64,000 bases of DNA, taken from positions 1,536,769 through 1,600,768 of the forward strand of contig NZ_LT671417.1 in assembly GCF_900128445.1 (NCBI RefSeq), in the 5' to 3' direction. Origin of the DNA: Thermophilibacter provencensis. Its GTDB lineage: Bacteria > Actinomycetota > Coriobacteriia > Coriobacteriales > Atopobiaceae. The notes beneath the pieces were generated by a model. The model worked only from the letters and a program-made list of their open reading frames with translations, searched no databases and was not told the DNA's origin. The stretch's first letter is position 1. Every line of letters starts with the position of its first letter. A program made the position numbers and the translations under genes. Shown here piece after piece: positions 15,559 to 23,923 of the stretch.

Positions 15559-16917
15559 TTAGCGCACGCGCGCGAGCGAGCCCATGGGGTCCCACGGCGC
15601 CAGCACGCGGGGCTCCTCGGTCTCGTAGGCGGCGCGCTCCTCGTCCGTCAGGTGCCTCTTGTCAACGACGACCTGGTAGACGTACTCGTCAAACCATGCG
15701 TCGGAGAGGGTGTCGAAGCCGTCGCGGCCGTGGTCGGCACCCCAGCTGTTCTCCACCTTCCAGAGCGTGGGGCGGCCGGCCTCGTCCAGGTTCACGCCCT
15801 CGAGGACCATGGCGTGGGTCATGAGCGACTCGCCGTAGCCCAGGCGCTCGGCGCGGTCCATGCAGCCCTCCACCGGGAAGCCGAGAAGGCCGTCCACGTC
15901 CAGCGCGGCCGTGTCCATGATGCCCTCCTCGCGCAGGTAGCTCTGGCCCACGTCGCAGCCGAACCACACGGGCAGGTCCTCGCGCAGCTGGGCCACGGCG
16001 CACTCCTTGAGGCGCTGGATGGGGAGGTTGAGGTAGCGCACGCCGCCGTCCTCAACCACGTTGCCCAGGCGGCTCACGGTGTAGGTGTGGCCGAAGGGCT
16101 TGTCGGCGGTGGGGGCGGAGATGAGGCTCACGTAGTCGTCGACGTCCATGCCCACGGCCTCGTCGAAGAACGCGGCGGGCGTGAAGGTGCCGGAGAGCGC
16201 CAGCCTGCCGTCCTTGTCGCGCAGGCGGACGCCGAAGCTTGCGGGCGGCTCTCCGAGGCAGGTCACGAGGAGGTGGTAGACGTCGCCCATCATCTCCTTC
16301 TTCATGGCAGCGAGGTCGTCAGGCGCGACGCCGGCGGCGTGGCTCTCGCGCAGCCTCTTGGCGGCGCCGCGCAGGTAGCGCGTGAGGTAGGAGTCCATCT
16401 CGCGGGTGTTGCGCGAGCAGGCGGTCTCGGGCATGGCCTCCTTGGGCACCACGCCGTACTTCTTGACGAGGCTCTTGAACATGTCCCACTGCCCGCCGTC
16501 GCCGATGGGGTCGGCGAGCAGGTAGCTCACGAGGCGGCCGTCCAGCGGCTCGTCCAGCGTGTCGAGGACGTTCTCGAAGAACCAGTTGCTCTTCTCGAGC
16601 TTGTCCCAGAAGAGGGGGTATGCCTGGCTCAGCTCGAAGGTCTTGAGGTTGTACTTCTTGATGATGCGGTAGCGCATGGTGTTGAGGCTCGCGAACATCC
16701 AGCAGCGGCCCGAGCGCTCCTGGTTGCAGCGCTCGCCCTGCGTGACCTCGACGTCGAAGGTCAGGGCGTTTCTCGCGACCCCCTCGGGCACGCGCGCGGC
16801 GGCGCGGATGCCGACGGAGCTCACGGCGTTCTTGGCGACGACGTTGGCGCGCTCGGAGAAGAACTCCTCGCGGGCGGCCGCCAGGTCGTCGGCGGTGACG
16901 GATGCCATCTCGTCCAT
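15559..16917 (-). CDS. pepC: C1-family aminopeptidase (PepC/bleomycin hydrolase type), copy 2
   Basis: A 452-residue homologue of the next gene. Catalytic Q66 and C72 are in CNQERSGRCWMFASLN, the histidine in MTHAMVLEGVN and the asparagine in KVENSWGADHG. The two copies share the fold but differ widely in sequence, so the duplication is old. The ATG at 16917 follows GGGAGG nine bases upstream; the longer open frame upstream has no ribosome site. It is the first gene of the pair and is divergent from cca. Confidence 0.92.
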   Translation of the reverse strand: MDEMASVTADDLAAAREEFFSERANVVAKNAVSSVGIRAAARVPEGVARNALTFDVEVTQGERCNQERSGRCWMFASLNTMRYRIIKKYNLKTFELSQAYPLFWDKLEKSNWFFENVLDTLDEPLDGRLVSYLLADPIGDGGQWDMFKSLVKKYGVVPKEAMPETACSRNTREMDSYLTRYLRGAAKRLRESHAAGVAPDDLAAMKKEMMGDVYHLLVTCLGEPPASFGVRLRDKDGRLALSGTFTPAAFFDEAVGMDVDDYVSLISAPTADKPFGHTYTVSRLGNVVEDGGVRYLNLPIQRLKECAVAQLREDLPVWFGCDVGQSYLREEGIMDTAALDVDGLLGFPVEGCMDRAERLGYGESLMTHAMVLEGVNLDEAGRPTLWKVENSWGADHGRDGFDTLSDAWFDEYVYQVVVDKRHLTDEERAAYETEEPRVLAPWDPMGSLARVR

Positions 16918-17151
16918 GGGGCGGTACCTCCCATTCGTTGGCTCGGATTGGATCGGCATCGAGCATAGCACTCGGGCGCCGGCGCCGTTGCGGCGGGGCG
17001 GGCACTCCGGGTGCGTACGCGATTTGAGGTCCGATATCGTCTCCCCAGCGGGAAATCCGCAGGTCGGGGCCGCGGCGGGCATGACATCAACACGGAAACC
17101 TCGTACGTACCCGGACGTGGCGCGTACGCACCCGGGGGCGCCCGGCCGAGC

Positions 17152-17160
17152 TGCTAGAAT
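17152..17160 (+). promoter_or_regulatory. Extended -10 promoter of cca
   Basis: TGCTAGAAT, identical to the rnpB element, lies 32 bases before the cca start. The predicted leader begins with GTGGCGAGAAGAACC, which carries the GGCGAGAAG motif and the GAGAAGAAC leader motif seen before several other genes. Confidence 0.55.
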
Positions 17161-17192
17161 GTGGCGAGAAGAACCATGGGTGGAGGGGTCAT

Positions 17193-18587
17193 ATGGCTAC
17201 GGACATCGAGGGCCGCCTCGCGCGCGAGCTGCCCGCATACGCCCGGCGCGTCGTCGACGCGCTCGAGGCCGCCGGCTACGAGGCGTGGGTCGTCGGCGGC
17301 TGGGTCCGCGACGCCCTTCTCGGCGCGCCCGGCCACGACGTCGACGTGACCACCTCGGCCCCCTGGCAGAAGGCGGCGGCGGTGCTGCGCGCGGCGGGGA
17401 TCGCCGTGCACGAGACCGGCACCGCCCACGGGACGGTCACAGCCGTCGTGGGCGGCCGGCCCGTCGAGACCACCACCTACCGCGTGGAGGGCGCCTACAG
17501 CGACCGCCGCCATCCCGACGAGGTGCACTTCGTCACGGACGTCCGCGAGGACCTCGCGCGGCGCGACTTCACCGTCAACGCGATGGCGTTTCATCCGGAG
17601 CGCGGCCTGCTCGACCCCTTCGGCGGCGAGAGGGACCTCGCGGCGCGCGTCATCCGCGCGGTGGGGGAGCCGCGCAGGCGCTTCGAGGAGGACGCCCTGC
17701 GCGTGCTGAGGGCCGTGCGCTTCGCCTGCCGGCTCAGCGCCGCGATCGAGCCGGCCACGCAGGCGGCGCTCGAGGCGTGCGCGCCCGAGCTTGACCAGAT
17801 CGCGTCCGAGCGCATCGGCCAGGAGCTCGACGGGATCCTCGCCACGGGGCGCGTCGCCTGGGCGCTGCGCCACGAGTTCGCCGTGCTCGCCGCGGCGGTC
17901 CCCGAGCTCGCGCCAATGGAGGGCTTCGACCAGAGGAGCCCCTATCACGCTCATGACGTGCTCGAGCACACGGCGCGCGTCTGCGCGGGCGTGGAGGAGT
18001 TCGCGGGCGGGCGCCCGCTGCCGGCCCTGCGCTGGGCGGCGCTTTTGCACGACGTTGCCAAGCCGGCGTGCTGGAGCGAGGACGTCTCGGGGCGCGGACA
18101 CTTCTTCGGCCATCCCGAGGAGGGCGCCCGCACGGCGCGCCGCGTGATGGGGCGGCTGGCGGTTCCCGGGGAGGTGACGCGCGCCGCCGCGGCGCTCGTG
18201 CTGCTTCACGACTTCGAGATCCGCGCGACGGCCCCCTCCATGCGTCGGATGCTCTCCGAGCTGGAGGCGGCGGCGCCGGGGCAGGCGCGGCCGCTCGCCT
18301 TTGCCCTTCTGGACCTCAAGCGCGCCGACGCGGTGGCCAAGGCCCCCAAGTGCATGGGCTACGCGGTGGAGCTTGACGCCATGACGGCGGTCCTGCGCGC
18401 GGAGCTCTCCGCCGGGGCGGTGTGGCGCGTGCGCGACCTGGCCGTGGGCGGGGCGGACGTGATCCGCGAGCGCGGGGTGGAGCCCGGGCCCGGCGTGGGC
18501 ATGGTGCTCGCGCAGCTGCTCGAGGCCGTCAAGGCGGATGAGGTCCCCAACAGGCGCGACGATCTTCTCGCCTGGCTGAGGTGGTAG
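17193..18587 (+). CDS. cca: CCA tRNA nucleotidyltransferase
   Basis: A 464-residue class II CCA-adding enzyme that builds or repairs the 3' CCA of tRNAs. The nucleotidyltransferase motif AWVVGGWVRDALLG with the metal-binding DVDVTT is at residues 30-53, RRDFTVNAMAF at about 120, the nucleotide-selecting region EEDALRVLRAVRFACRL near 170, and an HD phosphohydrolase-like domain (ALLHDVAKP) in the C-terminal half. It lies just upstream of a tRNA cluster in which all three genes already encode CCA. ATG at 17193 follows GGAGGGGTCAT. Confidence 0.96.
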   Translation: MATDIEGRLARELPAYARRVVDALEAAGYEAWVVGGWVRDALLGAPGHDVDVTTSAPWQKAAAVLRAAGIAVHETGTAHGTVTAVVGGRPVETTTYRVEGAYSDRRHPDEVHFVTDVREDLARRDFTVNAMAFHPERGLLDPFGGERDLAARVIRAVGEPRRRFEEDALRVLRAVRFACRLSAAIEPATQAALEACAPELDQIASERIGQELDGILATGRVAWALRHEFAVLAAAVPELAPMEGFDQRSPYHAHDVLEHTARVCAGVEEFAGGRPLPALRWAALLHDVAKPACWSEDVSGRGHFFGHPEEGARTARRVMGRLAVPGEVTRAAAALVLLHDFEIRATAPSMRRMLSELEAAAPGQARPLAFALLDLKRADAVAKAPKCMGYAVELDAMTAVLRAELSAGAVWRVRDLAVGGADVIRERGVEPGPGVGMVLAQLLEAVKADEVPNRRDDLLAWLRW

Positions 18588-18650
18588 GTGCCGAGGGGCG
18601 ACACCCTCGTGCGAGGCTGCTCTAGAGCACAAGTTCTCCAAAATTCTCGC

Positions 18651-18679
18651 TTGCATGACGTGAGGGGATGCCGTATAGT
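18651..18679 (+). promoter_or_regulatory. Promoter of the tRNA cluster
   Basis: TTGCAT (18651-18656), a 17-base spacer and TATAGT (18674-18679) make a near-consensus housekeeping promoter. The predicted start is about 30 bases before tRNA-Gln. Confidence 0.8.
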
Positions 18680-18715
18680 GTTTCTCCGCGCTGAGAGGCG
18701 CACGAAGTGGCAAAT

Positions 18716-18789
18716 TGGGACTTCGTCTAGTGGTAGGACAGCGGATTCTGGTTCCGTCAACGGGAGTTCGACTCTCTCAGTCCCAGCCA
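18716..18789 (+). tRNA. tRNA-Gln (CTG)
   Basis: The 74-base gene folds as a cloverleaf: TGGGACT pairs with AGTCCCA, the anticodon stem GCGGA/TCCGT encloses TTCTGGT giving anticodon CTG, and the T-arm carries GTTCGACTC. The 3' CCA is encoded. Confidence 0.95.
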
Positions 18790-18818
18790 TTTGCCGCTTG
18801 CCTCACAATCGCATATGT

Positions 18819-18895
18819 GGCCCGTTCGTCTAGCGGTTCAGGACGCCGCCCTCTCAAGGCGGAGATCACCAGTTCGAATCTGGTACGGGCTACCA
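18819..18895 (+). tRNA. tRNA-Glu (CTC), copy 1
   Basis: A 77-base tRNA. GGCCCGT pairs with ACGGGCT (one G-U), the anticodon loop CTCTCAA between CCGCC and GGCGG gives CTC, the T-arm contains GTTCGAATC and CCA is encoded. Confidence 0.95.
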
Positions 18896-18898
18896 AAC

Positions 18899-18975
18899 GG
18901 CCCGTTCGTCTAGCGGTTCAGGACGCCGCCCTCTCAAGGCGGAGATCACCAGTTCGAATCTGGTACGGGCTACCA
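18899..18975 (+). tRNA. tRNA-Glu (CTC), copy 2
   Basis: Identical to the preceding tRNA-Glu across all 77 bases and spaced by three bases, so the pair is a recent tandem duplication with an 80-base period. Confidence 0.95.
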
Positions 18976-18983
18976 AACGTTCA

Positions 18984-19012
18984 GGGTCGGTCCTTCGGGT
19001 CCGGCCCTTTTT
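18984..19012 (+). terminator. Terminator of the tRNA cluster
   Basis: GGGTCGG (18984-18990) pairs with CCGGCCC (19001-19007) through a TCCTTCGGGT loop, followed by five T residues. It ends the tRNA transcript nine bases after the last CCA. Confidence 0.9.
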
Positions 19013-19040
19013 CGTTGTCGAGGTCATGGGTCACGCCGTC

Positions 19041-19110
19041 CCGAGCATGCCGTGGCGCACGGAAACCCCGCGTTCGAGGGGCGGTTCCGTGCCATGGGGC
19101 ATGCTCGGGC
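19041..19110. repeat. GCATGC palindrome, left flank of the PTS island
   Basis: A single full unit: left arm 19043-19062, a 24-base loop with its own CCCC...GGGG stem, right arm 19087-19106. Its 70 bases (19041-19110) match 24606-24675 on the other side of the PTS genes with one difference, in the same orientation. Confidence 0.93.
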
Positions 19111-19128
19111 GTGGTGCACACGCTTTGT

Positions 19129-21078
19129 TTATTTTCCGCGGATGATATGTTCTAGCCTCTCGATGGCATCTTCGTAGGAAGAGCTTTCAATTAATGATGA
19201 GGCGTTGAGGGGGTCAGCAAGCGCAGAGAGAAGATCGCCATAAAGGTTCATGAAGGATTCTCGCTCATATGGGGCCATTCCTAGGAGCAGGACGAGATTC
19301 ACCTTCTGCTTGCCCCACGAGATTGGCTGTCTACTGATGATGAGATACAGGAATGGCTGTACTGCCAGAGGGCGAAGCGTGTGGGGAATGGCGACAAGGT
19401 TGTTAAAGGAGGTTGGAGATAGACGTTCGCGCTCGAGCACATCGTCCTCAAAGCCATCCTCAACAAGTCCCTTGCGCTCACAGTCTGAGGCGAGTAGCTT
19501 GACTACTTCCTCTCGCGTCTTGACGGGTGGATCAAATTGGATGAGATCTGGGAGGATAAAGCGGCGAAGGGTAGAAGTCGTTGAATCTCCTCGTCGCGTA
19601 TTGAAGATGTCCTCAACACAGTTTTTCAGCGCGTGTTCGTCCGAATCACTCATCATCGGCCCAACGACAAACAAACGGATGTCTGGTGCAGCTTCAACGG
19701 GAGCCACGCTGACTATGAGGTCACAATCTATCTGATCAGGAACATAATCGGAGACCGCCTCAGCAAGTACGACTTCTCCGCGGATTCCGAGTGTCTCGTC
19801 AACGCGTTTCGTAAGAGTGCTTCCGAGCCCCTGGTAATCAAGGTAGAGTACTACACAACGTATCCGCCCACTTTTTTGCGGGCTTTGAGATAGGTACCCC
19901 CCGACGTGAAAGGCGAGAAACGCGATTTCGTCCTCGCTTACGGCGTAACCCGAAGATCCCTCGATGATTCCTGCTGCCCTGACGGCCATATCGTAAATTA
20001 ACGGGTAGTCAGACTTGACTTTATCCAACAACGGGTTGGGCACTTCCATACCGAGCTCCGCCCGGCGCAGAAGTAGGTTGACGTGCGCTGCGAGACGCCT
20101 AATGAACTCTTCCGAAAAGTCATCTAGGCAATAGGTCCACGAGAGACGCTCTGCTATCTCACGTGCAATGCGTAGGTCGCTTGGGGTTACAAGCTCAAGT
20201 TCCTCAGGTTTGTTTTGCCCTCTGCGTGTGTTGGTTTCGACGATGAGGGAGACGTAGGTGCGTTCCGCAGTGTTTATCTCGATGCCAAGTACTTTCCCGA
20301 CCAAAGAGCAGATTTCGTTGGCGGCATGCTGAGAGGCGTCGGATGCTCCGGTCCAACTGAGATCCGTATCACTGATGGCCGACCCAAGAGATATCCTGCT
20401 TGCCATAATCTGAAGGTGAATCACGAGGTTATCGAGGCCGAAGTCACTGCAAGCGAGCTCGTTTTTGTCCAGGACGTCTTTAACAAGCCTGTTAGTTTCG
20501 GTTGGGTCGAGGGTATTTCCCGCGGGGAGATTTGCAACAGGTGACGGGAAGTCGGCGAGGGGGTGCTCTCGCATGATGTGCCTGATGAGTCTTCGTTTGT
20601 CTCGCTCGGCTCCCTCAATCCAAACAAACTCGCGCCGCCTGGCAAGGTGAAGGCCTCTTTCGGAGAGCCGCGGGCGTAGTGACCTAAAGAGCGCTGAGAG
20701 AGAGGAGTCAGAGACGTGGAGAACCTCGGCAAGGTCATAGACGCTTTGGGCACCTGGACGAGAAAGCAGCATCATGAGCAGCCGGTTGTCACGCTTGGCC
20801 ACGGGCGTGATACGGGCTGAAGGCATGGCGTACTCGCCGGCGTTCGCCATAAGACGATAGCCCCTGTGGGACGACTCGATTATCTGACGGCTCTTGTTTG
20901 CTCTGCGTACGTAGGAACGTACGGTCCTCGTTGTTACCTGGAACGCTTCCGCTAAAGCTTGCGCCTCGACCCAGTCGCCTTGTTTACGAAGCACCGTGAG
21001 CAAGGCATCGATCGTCATTTGCATGCCTGCACCGCCTTTCGTGCTGGCCATTACAGCAAGTTCTTGCCCGCTCGTCAA
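19129..21078 (-). CDS. BglG/MtlR-type PTS-controlled transcription regulator
   Basis: A regulator of about 649 residues with the order: N-terminal helix-turn-helix domains (MTIDALLTVLRKQGDWVEAQ, then QSVYDLAEVLHVSDSSLSAL), two PRD domains (conserved histidines in the HVNLLLRRAELG and AFHVGG regions), an EIIB-like domain and a C-terminal EIIA domain with active histidine in LVAIPHTLRPL. Such proteins activate the neighbouring PTS genes when phosphorylated by the PTS. The EIIB-like P-loop, VVLYLDYQGLGSTL, lacks the usual cysteine. The start is uncertain: a TTG at 21078 is preferred because GGAAGGAGG precedes it, but ATGs at 21051 and 21024 are possible. A+T content and codon use differ sharply from the flanks. 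Confidence 0.85.
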   Translation of the reverse strand: MTSGQELAVMASTKGGAGMQMTIDALLTVLRKQGDWVEAQALAEAFQVTTRTVRSYVRRANKSRQIIESSHRGYRLMANAGEYAMPSARITPVAKRDNRLLMMLLSRPGAQSVYDLAEVLHVSDSSLSALFRSLRPRLSERGLHLARRREFVWIEGAERDKRRLIRHIMREHPLADFPSPVANLPAGNTLDPTETNRLVKDVLDKNELACSDFGLDNLVIHLQIMASRISLGSAISDTDLSWTGASDASQHAANEICSLVGKVLGIEINTAERTYVSLIVETNTRRGQNKPEELELVTPSDLRIAREIAERLSWTYCLDDFSEEFIRRLAAHVNLLLRRAELGMEVPNPLLDKVKSDYPLIYDMAVRAAGIIEGSSGYAVSEDEIAFLAFHVGGYLSQSPQKSGRIRCVVLYLDYQGLGSTLTKRVDETLGIRGEVVLAEAVSDYVPDQIDCDLIVSVAPVEAAPDIRLFVVGPMMSDSDEHALKNCVEDIFNTRRGDSTTSTLRRFILPDLIQFDPPVKTREEVVKLLASDCERKGLVEDGFEDDVLERERLSPTSFNNLVAIPHTLRPLAVQPFLYLIISRQPISWGKQKVNLVLLLGMAPYERESFMNLYGDLLSALADPLNASSLIESSSYEDAIERLEHIIRGK

Positions 21079-21225
21079 ACCGCCTCCTTCCTCCAAAGCG
21101 GAAGTGTTGGTAACGAAGTCACGTTTCCGCATAGAGGGAAGTCTCTCAGTTTTCTTTTTCCTGGTGGTTCGTGAGAAAACGCTTTCGGAGGGAGCCTGTG
21201 TGGAAGAGGAGAGGAGGTGAACAAC
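21079..21225. promoter_or_regulatory. Divergent control region of the PTS island
   Basis: The 147 bases between the regulator and the IIA gene must hold both promoters. A GTTTTC (21149-21154) and its complement GAAAAC (21175-21180) form an imperfect inverted repeat in the middle that could be the regulator's operator. No consensus promoter stands out. Confidence 0.35.
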
Positions 21226-21681
21226 GTGCTGTTCAACGAGAAACTTGCCAGATTTCATGTGAGAGCGGATTCGGCGAGGCAGGCTATCTGCCTTGGCTCG
21301 CGTATGCTGCTTGAAGCAGGTGATGTGAAGGGTGAGTTCGAGCGACGTGTGCTTGAGCGCGAGGTACTGTTTCCTACAGGGCTCGATGTCCAACCAGTTG
21401 GGGTGGCGATTCCCCACACCGACTCTATTTACGTTAACCACTCACAGATGGCCTTTGTGTCCCTTCGGCGACCGGTGGAGTTTCGCTATATGGCGGATAA
21501 GGATCGGATTGTCAGGGTGGGGATGGTGTTCGTTCTCGCAATGGCTCATTCTCACGAACAGGTCGATACTCTGAGCGCGCTTATGGGGCTTTTTGCGCGA
21601 GAGGAGACGGTTTCCGAGCTGTATGAATGTGCATCGTCAGTTGAGCTGGCTGCACTTTTACAACGTAACGGAATCAGCTAA
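21226..21681 (+). CDS. PTS EIIA, fructose/galactitol (type 2) family
   Basis: A 151-residue cytosolic EIIA that relays phosphate from HPr to the EIIB at 23101. The active site is in VGVAIPHTDSIYVNHSQM. The segment VREVLFPTGLDVQ-like around residues 45-55 and the C-terminal EQVDTLSALMGLF are typical of the galactitol branch. The GTG at 21226 is preferred: GAGGAGGTG ends seven bases before it; a GTG at 21217 is inside that ribosome site. Confidence 0.9.
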   Translation: MLFNEKLARFHVRADSARQAICLGSRMLLEAGDVKGEFERRVLEREVLFPTGLDVQPVGVAIPHTDSIYVNHSQMAFVSLRRPVEFRYMADKDRIVRVGMVFVLAMAHSHEQVDTLSALMGLFAREETVSELYECASSVELAALLQRNGIS

Positions 21682-21709
21682 CAGTTTGTTTCTTGAGAAG
21701 GGAAATGCA

Positions 21710-23044
21710 ATGATTGATGCGATCTTGCAGTGGGTTATCGGATTGGGCGGAACAATCCTTGTCCCGGCAATCCTCATCATCCTCGGTCTCGTTGTTCGTC
21801 TCAAGCCATCTCGTGCGATTCAGGCTGGACTTACTGTTGCCGTTGGCATGATTGGCGTCAACGCCATCATTGGCATACTTACCTCGGCTCTCGCCCCCGC
21901 AGTGCAGGCAATGGTAGAGAACTTCAATCTCTCCCTTAACATTATCGACATGGGAAGCGGTACGGCAGGCCCCCTGTCCTTCTCGACGACACTCGGTGTC
22001 CTGATTATTCCTATTGCCATAGTAATCAACCTTGCGCTTGTTTGGATGGGTCTGACCAAGACGCTAAACGTTGACGTCTGGAATCTTTGGCAGCCTGCTA
22101 TGGTGGGAGTTATGGTCTGGGCGGTTACAGGCGATTATCTACTCGCAGTCTGCTCCATGGTTCCGTTTTTCCTGCTTGAGCTGTTGCTGGCGGATATTTT
22201 CCAGCCAATGATCTCGAGATTCTTCGGACTTCCCGGTATCGCCATTACGCATGTTATGGCACTTGCTGGCTTGGTTCTTGCAGTGCCACTTAACTGGGTT
22301 TTTGAGCACATTCCCGGTATTGGCAAGATTGACGTTAGCTCAGAGACGATTCAGAGGCGATTTGGGTTCCTTGGAAACCCCATGTTTATTGGATTTGTTA
22401 TCGGCTGCATCATCGGCGTGCTTGCTAGGTTTGACTTTGCTGGCGTCGTGAACCTGGGCCTTCAGACTGCTGCGGTTCTTATGCTGCTTCCCAAGATGAT
22501 TTCAATGTTCATGGAAGGGCTTACTCCGATTGCTGAGGCAACCCAGCAGTTTACTGAGAAGCACCTTCACGGGGCAGACGTTAACATCGGCATGGACGCC
22601 GCCCTTACCGTCGGCAACCCAGATGTTCTTGCCGTCTCCATCGTTATGATTCCGATTACGCTTTTCATTGGCGTTGTCCTTCCTGGAAACCAGGTCCTTC
22701 CCGTTGGTGATTTGCCGACGCTCGTCTTTGCGCTGTGCCTCATGGTTGCAGCGTTCCGCGGGAACTTCGTGCGCTCCATCATCGGCTGCTCGATATATAC
22801 CGTAACGATGCTCTATCTGGCCACCTGGATTGCCCCTGCCCTTACGGGTGCGTACCAAATTGCCGGATATGCGGTTGAGGGCCTCGCATCTTTTGTCTCC
22901 GCCGGGCTGTGGCCCAACGCTCTTGGCCTCGCTGCCGCTCAGTATGGTGGCTATGTTGGCGTTGCGGTGCTCTCTGTCATTGTGCTCGTTCTGCTCTTCT
23001 ACGTTAACAAGGTGCTTCGTCGTCCTTCCAATCAGAATGTATAA
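21710..23044 (+). CDS. PTS EIIC, galactitol (GatC) family
   Basis: A 444-residue membrane permease of the PTS galactitol family with about 10-12 hydrophobic helices. Recognisable pieces are the N-terminal MIDAILQWVIGLGGTILVPAI..., IDMGSGTAGPLSFSTTLG, and the central NPMFIGFVIG...LPKMISMFMEGLTPIAEA. It carries the sugar across the membrane while the IIB phosphorylates it. Galactitol-family permeases also take other polyols and pentoses, so the substrate cannot be read from the sequence. ATG at 21710 follows GAGAAGGGAA. Confidence 0.92.
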   Translation: MIDAILQWVIGLGGTILVPAILIILGLVVRLKPSRAIQAGLTVAVGMIGVNAIIGILTSALAPAVQAMVENFNLSLNIIDMGSGTAGPLSFSTTLGVLIIPIAIVINLALVWMGLTKTLNVDVWNLWQPAMVGVMVWAVTGDYLLAVCSMVPFFLLELLLADIFQPMISRFFGLPGIAITHVMALAGLVLAVPLNWVFEHIPGIGKIDVSSETIQRRFGFLGNPMFIGFVIGCIIGVLARFDFAGVVNLGLQTAAVLMLLPKMISMFMEGLTPIAEATQQFTEKHLHGADVNIGMDAALTVGNPDVLAVSIVMIPITLFIGVVLPGNQVLPVGDLPTLVFALCLMVAAFRGNFVRSIIGCSIYTVTMLYLATWIAPALTGAYQIAGYAVEGLASFVSAGLWPNALGLAAAQYGGYVGVAVLSVIVLVLLFYVNKVLRRPSNQNV

Positions 23045-23100
23045 TTAAATTAGAACACTTATGACGGTGAATTAGAAATAGAGGGAAGTTGTATTTAAAT

Positions 23101-23391
23101 ATGAAAACAATTCTTATTATGTGCGGAGCTGGACACGCGACCTCGACTGTCGTGCGCTCTAAAGTTGGCCGATGGCTCGAATCGGAGGGCCTGGAGGGGA
23201 CGGTTCAGATTAAGCAATCTGCAGTGACGCGCGAAGTCGAGAACATCTCAAATGGTGTCTATGACGTTGTGGTGTCCACCACGCAGGTCCCCGACTCAAT
23301 CAAGAGCAAGGTCATCAACGGCATTGCCCTCCTTACCGGTGCAGGAACCGATTCTGTGTTTGCGCAGATCAAAGCTGAGCTGGAGAAGTGA
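23101..23391 (+). CDS. PTS EIIB, galactitol/lactose-like family
   Basis: A 96-residue EIIB. The N-terminal MKTILIMCGAGHATSTVV is the phosphorylated P-loop with its cysteine at residue 8. It completes the IIA-IIC-IIB set as three separate polypeptides. The ATG at 23101 gives a normal N-terminus; the ribosome site GAGGGAAG is rather far upstream (14 bases), so the TTG at 23089 is an alternative. The 56 bases between IIC and IIB are very A+T-rich. Confidence 0.9.
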   Translation: MKTILIMCGAGHATSTVVRSKVGRWLESEGLEGTVQIKQSAVTREVENISNGVYDVVVSTTQVPDSIKSKVINGIALLTGAGTDSVFAQIKAELEK

Positions 23392-23398
23392 GAGCAAC

Positions 23399-23923
23399 AT
23401 GATTGTGAGACATGCAAGGATTGATGTCCACTCGTGCGCGGGACGCCCCTCGTATCATAATGTCACCGATGATGTCAGGCTCATCGTGTCAGAGAGTGGT
23501 ATTCGTGACGGCATTTGTGTCGTGGCTTCCGCTCATACCACCTGCTCGGTCTTCTTCGAAGAGTTTATGCATGACCGAAATTTCTACGGCGATGAGTTTT
23601 TGCACGTTGATCTTAACGAGGTGCTAGATCGGGTCGTTCCGCGTCAGACTACTGAGGGCCAATATCATAGTCCTGGCCCCGAGCACCTTGCATATGGCAT
23701 GGCGAAGGCCGATCCCGACTATCCAGCACAGGAATGGACCATGCTCAATACCGACGGCCATCTTAGGAGCGATTTGCTTGGTGCGTCTGAGACGTTTCCC
23801 ATCAAGGGCGGAGAGCTTCTGGTGGGGGCTGTGGGCTCCATCTACTTTGTCGACTTTGATCAGACGCGCGAGCGCGACCGGCATATCAATGTAGTCGTGC
23901 TTGGAAGTGGGGAGGGAGTATGA
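23399..23923 (+). CDS. YjbQ-family protein (UPF0047)
   Basis: A 174-residue member of the YjbQ/UPF0047 family. Typical segments are GICVVASAHTTCSVFFEE, LRSDLLGASETFPIKGGELLVGAVGSIYFVDFD and a final HINVVVLG. YjbQ proteins show weak thiamine-phosphate synthase activity, but the true role is unknown; some lie in PTS operons, as here. It starts seven bases after IIB and ends in an ATGA overlap with the SIS gene, so it is part of the same transcript. Confidence 0.88.
   Translation: MIVRHARIDVHSCAGRPSYHNVTDDVRLIVSESGIRDGICVVASAHTTCSVFFEEFMHDRNFYGDEFLHVDLNEVLDRVVPRQTTEGQYHSPGPEHLAYGMAKADPDYPAQEWTMLNTDGHLRSDLLGASETFPIKGGELLVGAVGSIYFVDFDQTRERDRHINVVVLGSGEGV

Noticed and set aside
14003-16968. Long open frames on the plus strand opposite the two pepC genes
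   Set aside because: They are antisense shadows typical of very high-G+C coding DNA; the minus-strand frames contain complete catalytic motifs.
18819-18975. One of the tRNA-Glu copies as an attachment-site duplicate of a genomic island
   Set aside because: Both copies are complete 77-base genes between the common promoter and terminator, so a simple tandem duplication explains them; the island borders are the 70-bp repeats.
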